This document shows, piece by piece, positions 40,404-49,279 of a stretch of 64,000 nt of DNA. Within the stretch, counting starts at the first letter, position 1. The number at the start of each line of letters is the position of its first letter. The translations under genes were made by a program, and so were the position numbers. Source of the stretch: Candidatus Aenigmatarchaeota archaeon (GTDB lineage: Archaea > Aenigmatarchaeota > Aenigmatarchaeia > CG10238-14 > SCSR01); assembly GCA_030615205.1 (NCBI GenBank), contig JAUWZS010000002.1, forward strand, positions 286,476 to 350,475. Direction: 5' to 3'. The notes beneath the pieces were generated by a model, which worked only from the letters and a program-made list of their open reading frames with translations, did no database searches and was not told the origin of the DNA.

Positions 40404-40463
40404 TTAATTTATTTAAGTTTAAAACACGACCTAATTATTATAGCTATTTAATCGGTGGTGAGA

Positions 40464-40817
40464 ATGGTTTTAGAAAAGATCTTTAAATTCAAAGCAGAAG
40501 AGGAAAAAACGGGAGAACCTGAAAGTGAGTGGCTTGAGCTTGACAGTTCAGCATTTAAAGATAAGACCAGTGTCGATGTTCGTGTGGAAATTTTGAAAGA
40601 TTTTGCAGGTATTACCCGAATACAGGGAATGCTGCGCGAGGGGAATATAATATTTCTGAAGATTAAGGATTTGAGGCAGAAGGATCTGACCGAACTAAAG
40701 CGTGCTGTCGATAAACTGAAAAAGACATGCATTGCCATGGACGGAGACATTATCGGTATTGATGAAGATTTCCTTGTCCTAACTCCAAACTTTGCAAAAA
40801 TCTGGAGAGGCCACTAA
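40464..40817 (+). CDS. sepF: Archaeal SepF (cell division, DUF552)
   Basis: About 117 residues. An amphipathic N-terminus (MVLEKIFKF) likely binds membrane. The C-terminal domain (VDVRVEILKDFAGITRIQGMLREGNIIFLKIKDLRQ...KLKKTCIAMDGDIIGIDEDFLVLTP) matches SepF/DUF552. In archaea SepF anchors FtsZ1 to the membrane. No ftsZ lies in the window. ATG 40464 follows GGTGAG. It is convergent with glyS. Confidence 0.9.
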   Translation: MVLEKIFKFKAEEEKTGEPESEWLELDSSAFKDKTSVDVRVEILKDFAGITRIQGMLREGNIIFLKIKDLRQKDLTELKRAVDKLKKTCIAMDGDIIGIDEDFLVLTPNFAKIWRGH

Positions 40818-40825
40818 AACTAATT

Positions 40826-42322
40826 CTACTTAGTTTCTTTACTGAATTTTTCAAAACTTTCGCCAGTGTGCACTAAACTCCACAAAACATTTGGAAGCTC
40901 TTTGATTTTGACTCTTATCTGTTTTGTTGTATCCCGATTGCGAAGCGTTACGCTATTATCTTTAAGCGTGTCATAATCTATTGTTATGCAAAATGGGATG
41001 CCAATCTCGTCGGCTCTTGCATACCGCTTACCGATGCTACCACTTTCGTCATAAAATGTATCCACGCAGTTCTTGATTGATTCGTAAACTTCTTTTGCTT
41101 TTTCTGGCAACTTTTCTTTTTTCATATGAGGCATTACCGCAACTGCATATGGCGCAATTTTTGGCGGAAAAACAAACCAGTTCCAACCACGTTCTTTGTC
41201 TTCACGGAAGCAATGCATCATCACCAAGAACAAAGTCCTATCAATGCCCTCTGAAATTTCCCAAACATGCGGCACAATTTTATTCCCATTCTCCACAATG
41301 CTAAGATCTTTCCCACTTGCTTTCATATGGCATTTCAGGTCATAGTCCGTCCTGTAGTGGTTCGCAGCGACCTCTATCCATCCTTCGGTTGTCTTAATAT
41401 CACAATCAAATGCTTGTTTAGCGTAGAAAGGTCTTTCATCTTTTGTATGCTCCCTCAGTCTTATAGCATCTAAAGGAATTCCGAGAGAGTTTATAAACTG
41501 TTGCAACTTTGCAAGATAATATGCTATAATTTTTAATTCTACAAGTCCTTTTTCAACAGCTTCTTTTGCTGTAATCTTTTTTGGCTTTTTGTCTTTAACC
41601 ATCTGGATGTTTAACTTATAATTTTTTACTTCATCAAATCTCGAGAAATCAATACTCTCTTTGTTAAAAAATATTTCTGCTTCAGCTTGTGTGAATTCTC
41701 TCTGCCTAAGCAAAGTTTGCCGAGGTGATATCTCATTCCTGAATGACCTACCAATCTGAACAATACCAAAAGGCAGCTTTGCTCGCATAGTTCGGTAGAC
41801 ATTAAGAAAGTCGACAAAAATTACCTGACAAGTCTCTGGCCGTAAATAAGCAACTTCACCCTCCTCGGTCGCGCCTGTACGAAGCTTGAACATCATGTTG
41901 AAAAATTTTGTTTTTCTAAGTTTACCACCACAATTTGGGCATGTTATTTTCTTTTTTTTGATAATTTCATTGAATCTCTCAAGTGACGAGTGTTCAGGAA
42001 TAGATATACCGGCCTGTTTTTCTACCAATTTATCAGCACGGTGCAAACTCTTACATTTTTCACATTGTACCAACGGGTCAGAAAATCCTTTAACATGACC
42101 AGATGCAACAAACACAGCTTCAGGCATTATATTCGTACCTTCTACCTCATAGAACCCTTCATCCTTTACAAACATCTTTCTCCACGCATCTTCTATCTTT
42201 TTCTTCAGCATGAGTCCAACAGGCCCATAATGCCAAAATCCAGCTATCGGATTGTAAATATCAGAACTTGGCCAAAAGAATCCCCTTCTTTTTGCGAGTT
42301 TTACAATTTTTTCCATACTCAT
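40826..42322 (-). CDS. glyS: Glycyl-tRNA synthetase (class II, archaeal type)
   Basis: A 498-residue class II enzyme. Motif 1 region GFFWPSSDIYNPIAGFWHYGPVG, motif 2 FRNEISPRQTLLRQREFTQAE, and motif 3 region WEISEGIDRTLFLVMMH are present. A Cys zinc-like insertion (CEKCKSL... and CPNCGGKL) is visible. The C-terminal anticodon-binding domain ends with QIRVKIKELPNVL. Length is on the short side for archaeal GlyRS. Convergent with sepF. Confidence 0.95.
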   Translation of the reverse strand: MSMEKIVKLAKRRGFFWPSSDIYNPIAGFWHYGPVGLMLKKKIEDAWRKMFVKDEGFYEVEGTNIMPEAVFVASGHVKGFSDPLVQCEKCKSLHRADKLVEKQAGISIPEHSSLERFNEIIKKKKITCPNCGGKLRKTKFFNMMFKLRTGATEEGEVAYLRPETCQVIFVDFLNVYRTMRAKLPFGIVQIGRSFRNEISPRQTLLRQREFTQAEAEIFFNKESIDFSRFDEVKNYKLNIQMVKDKKPKKITAKEAVEKGLVELKIIAYYLAKLQQFINSLGIPLDAIRLREHTKDERPFYAKQAFDCDIKTTEGWIEVAANHYRTDYDLKCHMKASGKDLSIVENGNKIVPHVWEISEGIDRTLFLVMMHCFREDKERGWNWFVFPPKIAPYAVAVMPHMKKEKLPEKAKEVYESIKNCVDTFYDESGSIGKRYARADEIGIPFCITIDYDTLKDNSVTLRNRDTTKQIRVKIKELPNVLWSLVHTGESFEKFSKETK

Positions 42323-42347
42323 ACTAATCCATTTTATTTGCTACTTT

Positions 42348-43376
42348 TTATTTCTTTTCCAACCAGCCTGATAAACTTGATTGCCGGCCTTTTGTCCACG
42401 CGTTTTGCAATCGTTCTATTACTTTCTCCATACGCTCAGATGAGAAATCGTGTTCTTCGACCATAAATTCCTTCAACTTGTCCGCATCTGGCTCTTTCCA
42501 CTCGATGTCGTATTTTTCTGTTACAGGCGGGCTCAAAAAGAAATCGTATATCTTTTCAGCCTGCACATCAGATTCCCACGCAACGCTCTCCAACACTTTA
42601 TCAAGAGTTCTATGTTCTTTCACAATCTTCAACGCTGTCTTCGGCCCGACGCCTTTTACACCACTCGAGTAATCCGTGCCTATAAGTATGCCTACGATTA
42701 TAAGCTGCTCTTTTGTTATACCCAATGCGCTGAGCATTTTATCAAGCTCTATCAGTTCTGGTTTCACTTGGACATATGACTCCTTTTTTGGTATTTTGCG
42801 CCTTCCTGTTATCGAAAGGTTGCGTACCAGCCTAGGAGAGCCTGCGAGTAATGAATCGAAGTCCTGTGATCCGCTTGCCCATACATCGCCGCGCCCACAC
42901 ATAAATGCACACTGTATCTCGCCTTCGCTTGGAGCCTGTACCCATGGGATGCCCATATAATCGAGCAGCATCTTAGATCGTTCTACCATCTCGTCTGTAA
43001 GCTTGGCCGCTGCCTGCGCATAAGTTATCGCCCGCTCACCACGTTCAACAGCTTCTTTCCACTTCTTTTCCGCCTCTTTTTTCCTTTCTTTCCGTGCTTC
43101 AATTGTAGACTGTTTGAATTCGGGTGGCTTACCATCAAAAACAAAAACTGGTTTTATTCCAATCTCAAGCAGATTAGAGTTTCTATAAAGAAGACCGGAA
43201 AGATGTGATGTCACACGGCCTTTACTGTCTCTAAGCGGCTCTCCTGTCATCCTATCGCGGATTATTGAAAGGAATTGAAAAAGTATGTTGAACGCATCAA
43301 TCGCAATCGCCCGGCCAGAGAGCTCAATTAGCTCTATTTCTTTTGCTTCCACAAGACTCGATATATCTACTCCCAT
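42348..43376 (-). CDS. fen: Flap endonuclease 1
   Basis: Structure-specific nuclease that removes 5' flaps during Okazaki fragment maturation and repair. The N-terminal domain has AIDAFNILFQFLSIIRD and PVFVFDGKPPEFKQ; the internal domain has APSEGEIQCAFMCGRGDVWASGSQDFDSL with clustered acidic metal ligands and GTDYSSGVKGVGPKTALK. The C-terminus QSSLSGWLEKK is a PIP box for PCNA. Length of 342 is standard. It follows glyS on the same strand. Confidence 0.96.
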   Translation of the reverse strand: MGVDISSLVEAKEIELIELSGRAIAIDAFNILFQFLSIIRDRMTGEPLRDSKGRVTSHLSGLLYRNSNLLEIGIKPVFVFDGKPPEFKQSTIEARKERKKEAEKKWKEAVERGERAITYAQAAAKLTDEMVERSKMLLDYMGIPWVQAPSEGEIQCAFMCGRGDVWASGSQDFDSLLAGSPRLVRNLSITGRRKIPKKESYVQVKPELIELDKMLSALGITKEQLIIVGILIGTDYSSGVKGVGPKTALKIVKEHRTLDKVLESVAWESDVQAEKIYDFFLSPPVTEKYDIEWKEPDADKLKEFMVEEHDFSSERMEKVIERLQNAWTKGRQSSLSGWLEKK

Positions 43377-43553
43377 TTGGCTCCCTCTTAAGCTCTATCT
43401 TAAGCTCATATCTCATTTTAGTTCACATCTCATAAATGTATAAATCATCCTATTTAATCATACAGAAATCTCAGATAAAAGTTTTTTCAACATTCAATTT
43501 TTGATATTTGATTTTTGATATTTGGGCTTGGCTTTGCTTATCTTTTTTTTAGC

Positions 43554-43784
43554 TTATCTTTTCCTCTTAGGTCTTCTGCTGCTTTTCTGTATCTCTTTTT
43601 TCACTTTCAATTCATCTAATTCAAGCCAGATTATGAACAGGCCCATCAACGCGACGAATGGTGGAACTATCCCGTTCACTACTGTGAGAAAATCACTCCA
43701 CGCACCGTACTGATTACTGTATATGTAAGTAATACTCCCTATCAGAAGAATAGCCCCGAATATAATCTTTATTATTGCGTGCAT
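43554..43784 (-). CDS. Small membrane protein with basic C-tail, 76 aa
   Basis: Two membrane helices (IIKIIFGAILLIGSITYIY and VPPFVALMGLFIIWLEL) followed by a highly basic tail (SSRRPKRKR). No family recognised. The ATG is preceded by AAGGTGG at good spacing, supporting a real gene. It stands alone between fen and the L15e superoperon. The tail suggests contact with membrane phospholipid or nucleic acid, which is inference. Confidence 0.62.
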   Translation of the reverse strand: MHAIIKIIFGAILLIGSITYIYSNQYGAWSDFLTVVNGIVPPFVALMGLFIIWLELDELKVKKEIQKSSRRPKRKR

Positions 43785-43905
43785 TTATTTACCACCTTAA
43801 AACAATTTTAAAAAGATAAATATAAATCTTTAATACAAGGAAGTGAATTATTAAAAGCCGGGTATAAACTTATTAAAAAAATTATTAAAAATGTAAGTGA
43901 ATATA

Positions 43906-44406
43906 ATGCCAAAAATACCAAAGACGAAATTAGAAACGAAAGCGATTTTAAGAAACCGTCTCATCAAATGGAGAAAGCAGTACACTGTAGAAAGAATTGA
44001 AAGACCAACAAAGCCTGCAAGAGCGAGGAGGCTAGGCTATAAAGCAAAGAAGGGCTTTGTTATGGCACGCACTCGTGTGAAGAGAGGCGGCCGGCGTAGG
44101 CGCCTATACGGCAGAGGTGGAAGAAAACCGAAAAAAGCAGGTCTTGTAAAGTTCACGTCTGGAAAGGGCTTACAATGGATAGCTGAAGAGCGTGCTGCAA
44201 AAAGGTTTCCGAATTTGGAAGTACTAAACTCATATTATGTGGGAGAAGACGGCAAAAGCAAGTGGTACGAGATTATCTTCGTGGACCCTCAACACCCAGC
44301 AATAAAGCGTGATAAAAACATAAAGTGGATAACCACGCCAGCGAACAAACGGCGTGTCCTTCGCGGTCTGACATCAGCCGGCAAAAAAGCAAGAGGATTA
44401 AAATAA
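43906..44406 (+). CDS. rpl15e: Ribosomal protein L15e
   Basis: A 166-residue basic large-subunit protein. [36 protein letters not shown] and [30 protein letters not shown] are characteristic eL15 sequence. ATG 43906 is chosen behind GTGA. It opens the superoperon that continues with rnp3, nudix, cutA, rnp2, psmA, SBDS and exosome genes. Confidence 0.96.
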   Translation: MPKIPKTKLETKAILRNRLIKWRKQYTVERIERPTKPARARRLGYKAKKGFVMARTRVKRGGRRRRLYGRGGRKPKKAGLVKFTSGKGLQWIAEERAAKRFPNLEVLNSYYVGEDGKSKWYEIIFVDPQHPAIKRDKNIKWITTPANKRRVLRGLTSAGKKARGLK

Positions 44407-44435
44407 TCTATAACCTAATTCTTATTTAGATTGCC

Positions 44436-45149
44436 ATGAGATTTTTCGACTTGCACGTGCACAGTGCTTTCAGCGAGGGGGAAAGTACAATCGGACAGCT
44501 AGCAAAGCGGGCCAAGGAGTTAGGCTACAGCGGTATATGCTTTTCTGAGTATTACGAAGGTCGTGCACAGCTTGAAAAGCTGAAAGCTGAAATTGCAAAA
44601 GCCCAACGAAAAACAAAGATTGAAATTCTTCTGGGATTTGAAGCAAGAAACACCCGCGAACTTAAGCGGCTGGCAGACATAAAACGAATGTTTAATGTGT
44701 TGCTTGCGCGCGGCGGAGATTTAAGAATGAACCGCGCTGCTGTAGAGACGAAAGAAGTGAACATACTCACGCATCCTGAGCACGGTAGATATGATTGTGG
44801 AATGAATCATGTTATGGCAAAGCTTGCAAAAAAGAACAATGTGGCAATCGAAATAAACTTCCGAGAGATCTTGACATCAACGAAAAAAACACGTAGCAGA
44901 ATTTTAGCAAGTATGCGCGACAACATAGCACTAGCAAAAAAATACAAAATGCCGATTATTTTATGCAGCGGAGCAATAAGTCACTGGGAATTATGTGACC
45001 CATTAAACATGGCTTCAATGGCTGAACAGCTAGGAATGACATTAAAGCATGCAAAAGAAGCTGTGTCGAAAGTTCCGGAGAAGATTATGAAATTAGCAAA
45101 AGAAAGAAAAGGTGAAAAATGGATAATGCCTGGAGTAAAAACAAGGTGA
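44436..45149 (+). CDS. rnp3: RNase P protein subunit Rnp3 (Rpp30)
   Basis: A 237-residue PHP-like TIM barrel: MRFFDLHVHSAFSEGE at the start and ILTHPEHGRYDCGMNHVMAKLAKKNNVAIEIN, then IILCSGAISHWEL. It pairs with Pop5 (rnp2, 45852-46223) in the RNase P holoenzyme that trims tRNA 5' leaders. The catalytic metal residues of true PHP enzymes are only partly kept, as in Rpp30. It follows L15e by 29 bp. Confidence 0.93.
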   Translation: MRFFDLHVHSAFSEGESTIGQLAKRAKELGYSGICFSEYYEGRAQLEKLKAEIAKAQRKTKIEILLGFEARNTRELKRLADIKRMFNVLLARGGDLRMNRAAVETKEVNILTHPEHGRYDCGMNHVMAKLAKKNNVAIEINFREILTSTKKTRSRILASMRDNIALAKKYKMPIILCSGAISHWELCDPLNMASMAEQLGMTLKHAKEAVSKVPEKIMKLAKERKGEKWIMPGVKTR

Positions 45150-45157
45150 AAAGTAAA

Positions 45158-45544
45158 ATGAAAAAAATTCGCGTGGCAGTGGATGGTGTTATAAAAACCA
45201 ATAAAGGTGTGTTGCTAATGAAAAGAGAAATTAAGCCGTTTAAAGGTACGTGGGTAATTCCAGGCGGTGCTGTAGAACCTAATGAAAGATTAGCAGATGC
45301 TGTCAAGCGTGAACTAAAGGAAGAGACTAGTCTGACTGTGAAAGTTGTTAAATATGTTGGATACTATGATACTCCAAAAAGAGATCCTCGTTCTCATAGT
45401 ATAGCTCATGTATTTTTGTGCAAACCGATTGGAGGAAAAATGCAAGGAAGTTTTGAAGGCAAAAAATTAAAGTTTTTCAAAAAATTACCCGGAAAAATGG
45501 GATTTGACCATAGAAAAATTTTGAGGGATTTGGGATTCAAATGA
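45158..45544 (+). CDS. NUDIX hydrolase
   Basis: The ORF track start (45119) overlaps rnp3; ATG 45158 is behind AAGGTG and gives about 128 residues. The NUDIX box GGAVEPNERLADAVKRELKEE matches Gx5Ex7REUxEE with L in the U position. IPGGAVE before it is a common context. Substrate is not evident; NUDIX enzymes hydrolyse NDP-X compounds. It overlaps cutA by 4 bp and sits inside an RNase P/exosome operon, where a housecleaning or RNA cap-related role is a guess only. Confidence 0.88.
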   Translation: MKKIRVAVDGVIKTNKGVLLMKREIKPFKGTWVIPGGAVEPNERLADAVKRELKEETSLTVKVVKYVGYYDTPKRDPRSHSIAHVFLCKPIGGKMQGSFEGKKLKFFKKLPGKMGFDHRKILRDLGFK

Positions 45545-45855
45545 CGTATTGTATAATTTTTGTGACATGCCCGAATAAAAAAGCTGCAAATAAAATTGTC
45601 GGCACACTACTGAAGAAGAAGTTAATTGCATGCGCAAATGTGTTGTCTGGCGTGAAAAGCAAATACCGTTGGAAAGGAAAAATTAAAAGCAGCAGTGAAG
45701 TGCTAATAATAATGAAAACTAAATCCAAGCTCTTCAATGCTGTGAAAAAGGAAATTAAATCGTTACACTCGTACAAAGTGCCAGAAATAATTTGTGTAAA
45801 AATCGATAAAGGGTTGAAGAATTATTTGAAATGGATAAAGGATGTGACAATATGA
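45541..45855 (+). CDS. cutA: CutA1-family divalent cation tolerance protein
   Basis: A 104-residue ferredoxin-like protein: IIFVTCPNKKAANKIVGTLLKKKLIACANVLSGVKSKYRWKGKI is the CutA1 pattern, with EVLIIMKTKSKLF and LHSYKVPEIICVKIDKG. CutA1 is a trimer; a role in copper tolerance is reported in E. coli but not general. ATG overlaps the nudix stop (ATGA). Confidence 0.92.
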   Translation: MTYCIIFVTCPNKKAANKIVGTLLKKKLIACANVLSGVKSKYRWKGKIKSSSEVLIIMKTKSKLFNAVKKEIKSLHSYKVPEIICVKIDKGLKNYLKWIKDVTI

Positions 45856-46223
45856 AACAAAAAAATAAATCGAAGAAAAAAACTGTGAAAATGAAAATAC
45901 TGCCACCGACCGCACGGAAGAAACACCGTTATGTGAAATTTCAGGTGCTATCTGATGAGCCGATTGTTTATTCTGATTTGGATGCAGCGATTTGGAATAC
46001 TGCGCTGGATTTTTATGGAGAATTTGGCGTGGCTGCTATGGATTTATGGCTTGTAAAAAACTTATACAATAGAAAGCAACAAATAGGTATATTGCGTTGC
46101 GTGCATACTGCTGCGCCGGCTGTTATCGCTTGTTTGGGTTTGATTAGGCGGCTGGGGGATACGCGCATTGCAATAAAAATATTAAAAGTCTCAGGAACAA
46201 TTAAAGGATTAGGGAAAAGGTGA
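45852..46223 (+). CDS. rnp2: RNase P protein subunit Rnp2 (Pop5)
   Basis: About 123 residues. The RRM-like core with RYVKFQVLSDEPIVYSDLDAAIWNTALDFYGEFGVAAMDLWLVK and GILRCVHTAAPAVIACLGLI matches archaeal Pop5. It assembles with Rnp3 around the RNase P RNA. The start ATG 45852 overlaps the cutA stop. A basic N-tail of about 20 residues is present. Next is psmA, 4 bp on, with its binding site AGGTGA. Confidence 0.92.
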   Translation: MKQKNKSKKKTVKMKILPPTARKKHRYVKFQVLSDEPIVYSDLDAAIWNTALDFYGEFGVAAMDLWLVKNLYNRKQQIGILRCVHTAAPAVIACLGLIRRLGDTRIAIKILKVSGTIKGLGKR

Positions 46224-46227
46224 AAAT

Positions 46228-46932
46228 ATGGAAATCATGCCAGAATATATGGGATATGATAGAACAATTGCAGTTTTCAGTCCTGACGGCCGGTTGTTCC
46301 AAGTGGAATACGCTAAAGAGGCTGTCAAACGCGGCACTACATGCATTGGTATTGTATTTAAAGACGGCGCGCTTCTAGCCACTGTCAAACCACAGGGTGG
46401 TTTGATTGTCAATAATTCAGCAGAGAAAATTTTTCAAGTAGACGAACATATAGGGGCCGTGGCTGCTGGTTTGCTCGCTGATGCGCGTATAATTGTAAAT
46501 CAAGCGCGTGTTCGAGCGCAAGTGCATAAAATAACATATGAAGAGTCAATTGATGTGTGGACGCTTGCACGTGTAATTGGAGATAGGCTGCAACTAAGCA
46601 CTCTCTATGCTGGTTTGAGGCCGTTCGGAGTATCACTTTTGGTAGCTGGAGCAGATAGCACGGGCGTACATTTGATCGAATCTGACCCATCTGGGATGCT
46701 GTATGAATGGAAGGCTTATTCAATTGGTAAGGGTGCAATAATTGCAAACAAAATATTGAACCAAAAATGGAAACCGAATATGAACGACTCGGACGCAATA
46801 AAACTTGCGGTAAACATAATATCAAAGACTGAAAAAGAAAAGAAAGAAAGTGTTTTAGATATAGCAGTCATAAAAAGTGGTGGCAGGTTCAGAAAGCTCG
46901 GCAGTGATGAATTGAAAAAATTGCTCAAGTAG
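46228..46932 (+). CDS. psmA: Proteasome subunit alpha
   Basis: A 234-residue 20S proteasome outer-ring subunit: MGYDRTIAVFSPDGRLFQVEYAKEAVKRGTTCIGI is the alpha signature, with GAVAAGLLADARIIVNQARV. It forms heptamer rings that gate the catalytic beta rings. The beta subunit gene is not in the window. AGGTG lies before the ATG. ATG 46237 is an alternative start. Position between rnp2 and SBDS is the typical archaeal order. Confidence 0.96.
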   Translation: MEIMPEYMGYDRTIAVFSPDGRLFQVEYAKEAVKRGTTCIGIVFKDGALLATVKPQGGLIVNNSAEKIFQVDEHIGAVAAGLLADARIIVNQARVRAQVHKITYEESIDVWTLARVIGDRLQLSTLYAGLRPFGVSLLVAGADSTGVHLIESDPSGMLYEWKAYSIGKGAIIANKILNQKWKPNMNDSDAIKLAVNIISKTEKEKKESVLDIAVIKSGGRFRKLGSDELKKLLK

Positions 46933-47006
46933 AAAAATTGCAAATAATAATTATTGGGTTAACAAGTAATAATTGTTGAATTAATCATTGAATTTTGTGT
47001 GATATA

Positions 47007-47717
47007 TTGAGTGTAGACGTTGACAAAGCTGTGGTTTGTAGATTGAAACGTTCTGGCCAAAAGTTTGAAATACTGGTCGACTCAAAAAAAGCGCTTGAGT
47101 TCAAAAAAGGCGCCAAAGTAAATCTTAATGACATACTTGCATATCCTTCTATATACAAAGATGTAAGTAGCACAGACGTTGTTGCTGAGCAGAATTTACA
47201 GAAAGTCTTTGGTACAACTGATGTTATCAAAATCTCTGAGAAAATTTTACGAGATGGAGAGCTCCAGCTAACAACCGAGCAGCGTAGGGAGATGGTTGAA
47301 CAGAAACAGAAGCAAATCGCAGAGATTATATCAAAACGTGGCATAAACCCGCAGACGAAGAGCCCACACCCTATGCAAAGAATAACAAACGCTATGGAGA
47401 AGGCTGGAATTGCTGTGGACCCGTTCACAGACGCAGAGTTGCAGGTTAATGCTGTAGTAAAAGCTTTAAAAGTATTGCTACCCATAAGTTTTCAAAGGGT
47501 TACAATCGCTATACGGGTTCAGCCACAGTACGCTGGCCGTGTATATTCGATTCTGAAAGGAATAGGAACTGTTAATAAAGAACAATGGTCGAATGATGGA
47601 AGCTTGAATGTTGAAATAGAAATTCTTGCTGGGATGCAGGATGATCTTTTTGACAAGATGGGGAAGCTGACACATGGAAATTTCGAGTCCAAAATTATAA
47701 AAAGGATCCGTATTTGA
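47007..47717 (+). CDS. Ribosome maturation protein SBDS (Sdo1)
   Basis: About 236 residues. The start of the family domain reads VDVDKAVVCRLKRSGQKFEILVDSKKALEFKKGA. The middle domain and C-terminal ferredoxin-like domain follow (FQRVTIAIRVQPQYAGRVYSILKGIGTVNKEQW). It works with EF2-like GTPase in 60S/50S maturation. The ORF track begins at TTG 46995; TTG 47007, after GTGAT, better fits family starts. Start codon remains uncertain. Confidence 0.93.
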   Translation: MSVDVDKAVVCRLKRSGQKFEILVDSKKALEFKKGAKVNLNDILAYPSIYKDVSSTDVVAEQNLQKVFGTTDVIKISEKILRDGELQLTTEQRREMVEQKQKQIAEIISKRGINPQTKSPHPMQRITNAMEKAGIAVDPFTDAELQVNAVVKALKVLLPISFQRVTIAIRVQPQYAGRVYSILKGIGTVNKEQWSNDGSLNVEIEILAGMQDDLFDKMGKLTHGNFESKIIKRIRI

Positions 47718-47733
47718 AAAAAAGTGTAGAGAA

Positions 47734-48567
47734 ATGGAAAAGAAAAAAAATGATTTGAACCAAAAATCAACCGGAGAAGTTGGAGCTGAAAAAAAGAAAT
47801 ATAGAGAGGTTGTTCTACCTGGGGAGCTCCTAGGAGAAAGAAAAGGCAGGAAATTAAGCAATGGTGTTTATGCTGAAGGTGATAAAGTCTTTGCGAAGGT
47901 CATGGGCGTACCGGTCACCACGGAAAATGAGGTAAGAGTCGTACCCATGTCTGGGATTTACATACCAAATATAAACGACAAAGTAATAGGAACAATGACA
48001 CAAGTAGAAATTTCTGGTTGGCTTGTAGATATTAATTCTCCTTATATTTCATTTTTGCCTGTATCTGATGGTGTGGATGAGTTTGTAGACACGCATAGGA
48101 TGGATATAAGTAGATTTTTTGATGTTGGTGATGTGATATTTTGTAAAGTCTCCAAAGTAACAAAAAATAAAACAATACGCGTGACCATGAGGAGCCTGGG
48201 CGCAAGGAAACTATATGGTGGAGTTGTTTTGAAGGTTAAACCGACCAAAGTCCCACGGATAATTGGTCGTGGTGGAAGTATGGTGAATCTCATCAAATCC
48301 AAAACAGGTTGTTTGATATACATTGGGAAGAATGGAGTTATCTGGATAAGAGGAGATAACAGAGCAAAAGCAATTGAGGCGATTTTAACAGTAGAACGCG
48401 AATCGCATACCATCGGATTAACAGAAAAAATTGAAAAAATGCTCGAAGGAGAAGAAGAGAAAAAAGAAGGAGAAGCAAAGGAAAAGCCGAAAGAAACTAA
48501 AAAAACTGAGAAGAAAAAAAATGCGAAAAAAAGTGCAAAGGTTGTAAAAAATGGTAAAGACAAATGA
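47734..48567 (+). CDS. rrp4: Exosome RNA-binding subunit Rrp4
   Basis: About 277 residues. An N-terminal domain (VVLPGELLGERKGRKLSNGVYAEGDKVFAKVMG), an S1 domain and a KH domain (GGVVLKVKPTKVPRIIGRGGSMVNLIKSKTGC) match archaeal Rrp4, which caps the exosome ring and selects RNA. The C-terminus bears a Lys/Glu/Pro-rich tail of about 45 residues. It overlaps rrp41 by 17 bp. Confidence 0.94.
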   Translation: MEKKKNDLNQKSTGEVGAEKKKYREVVLPGELLGERKGRKLSNGVYAEGDKVFAKVMGVPVTTENEVRVVPMSGIYIPNINDKVIGTMTQVEISGWLVDINSPYISFLPVSDGVDEFVDTHRMDISRFFDVGDVIFCKVSKVTKNKTIRVTMRSLGARKLYGGVVLKVKPTKVPRIIGRGGSMVNLIKSKTGCLIYIGKNGVIWIRGDNRAKAIEAILTVERESHTIGLTEKIEKMLEGEEEKKEGEAKEKPKETKKTEKKKNAKKSAKVVKNGKDK

Positions 48568-49264
48568 AAAATTAATAGTAAAAGGCAAGAGGCTAGATGG
48601 TAGGGCGATAGAAGATCTAAGACCTGTAAAGATGGATGTTGACGTTATCGAGCGAGCGGACGGTTCTGCACAAGTAGCTTTTGGCAACACCGAGACCATA
48701 GTTTCTGTTTATGGACCTAGAAAACTTTATCCCAGATTTTTACAGAAATCTGATACTGGAATATTAAGATGCAGATATAATATGGCACCGTTTTCTGTGG
48801 AGGATAGGAAAAGACCAGGTCCCGGTAGAAGGAGCATAGAAATTTCAAAAGTAACTAGGCTTGCACTAGAACCTGCGACTTTCTTGACCGACTTTCCAAA
48901 AACAGTAGTAGATGTTTTCATAGAAGTCCTTCGCGGAGATGGTTCGACAAGAGTGGCTGGAGTAAATGCAGCATCGATCGCACTCGCGACTGCTGGCGTA
49001 CCTATGCGTGATTTGGTGGTCGCGTGCTCTGTCGGAAAAATAGATGGAAAGCTTGTCGTTGATTTGAATGGATTAGAAGACAACAACTCTGAAGCAGATA
49101 TTGCATTTGCTATCATGCCTTCAAAAGAAAAGGTAACTCTGTTGCAGATGGATGGCCGTCTTACAAAAGAAGAGCTTTTTGAATCGCTGGACCTTGCGAA
49201 AAAAACCTGTAAAAAAATATACGAAATGCAAAAATCTGCCCTAAAGGAGAGTTTTAAAGACTAG
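48551..49264 (+). CDS. rrp41: Exosome catalytic subunit Rrp41
   Basis: A 237-residue RNase PH-fold protein: RLDGRAIEDLRPVKMDVDVIERADGSAQVAFGNTETIVSVYGPR, and FSVEDRKRPGPGRRSIEISKV. In archaea Rrp41 carries the phosphorolytic active site of the exosome ring and pairs with Rrp42. DLNGLEDNNSEADIAFAI contains the conserved acidic pair. It is downstream of and overlapping rrp4, and 15 bp upstream of rrp42. Confidence 0.96.
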   Translation: MVKTNEKLIVKGKRLDGRAIEDLRPVKMDVDVIERADGSAQVAFGNTETIVSVYGPRKLYPRFLQKSDTGILRCRYNMAPFSVEDRKRPGPGRRSIEISKVTRLALEPATFLTDFPKTVVDVFIEVLRGDGSTRVAGVNAASIALATAGVPMRDLVVACSVGKIDGKLVVDLNGLEDNNSEADIAFAIMPSKEKVTLLQMDGRLTKEELFESLDLAKKTCKKIYEMQKSALKESFKD

Positions 49265-49279
49265 AGAGGTGAAAAATAT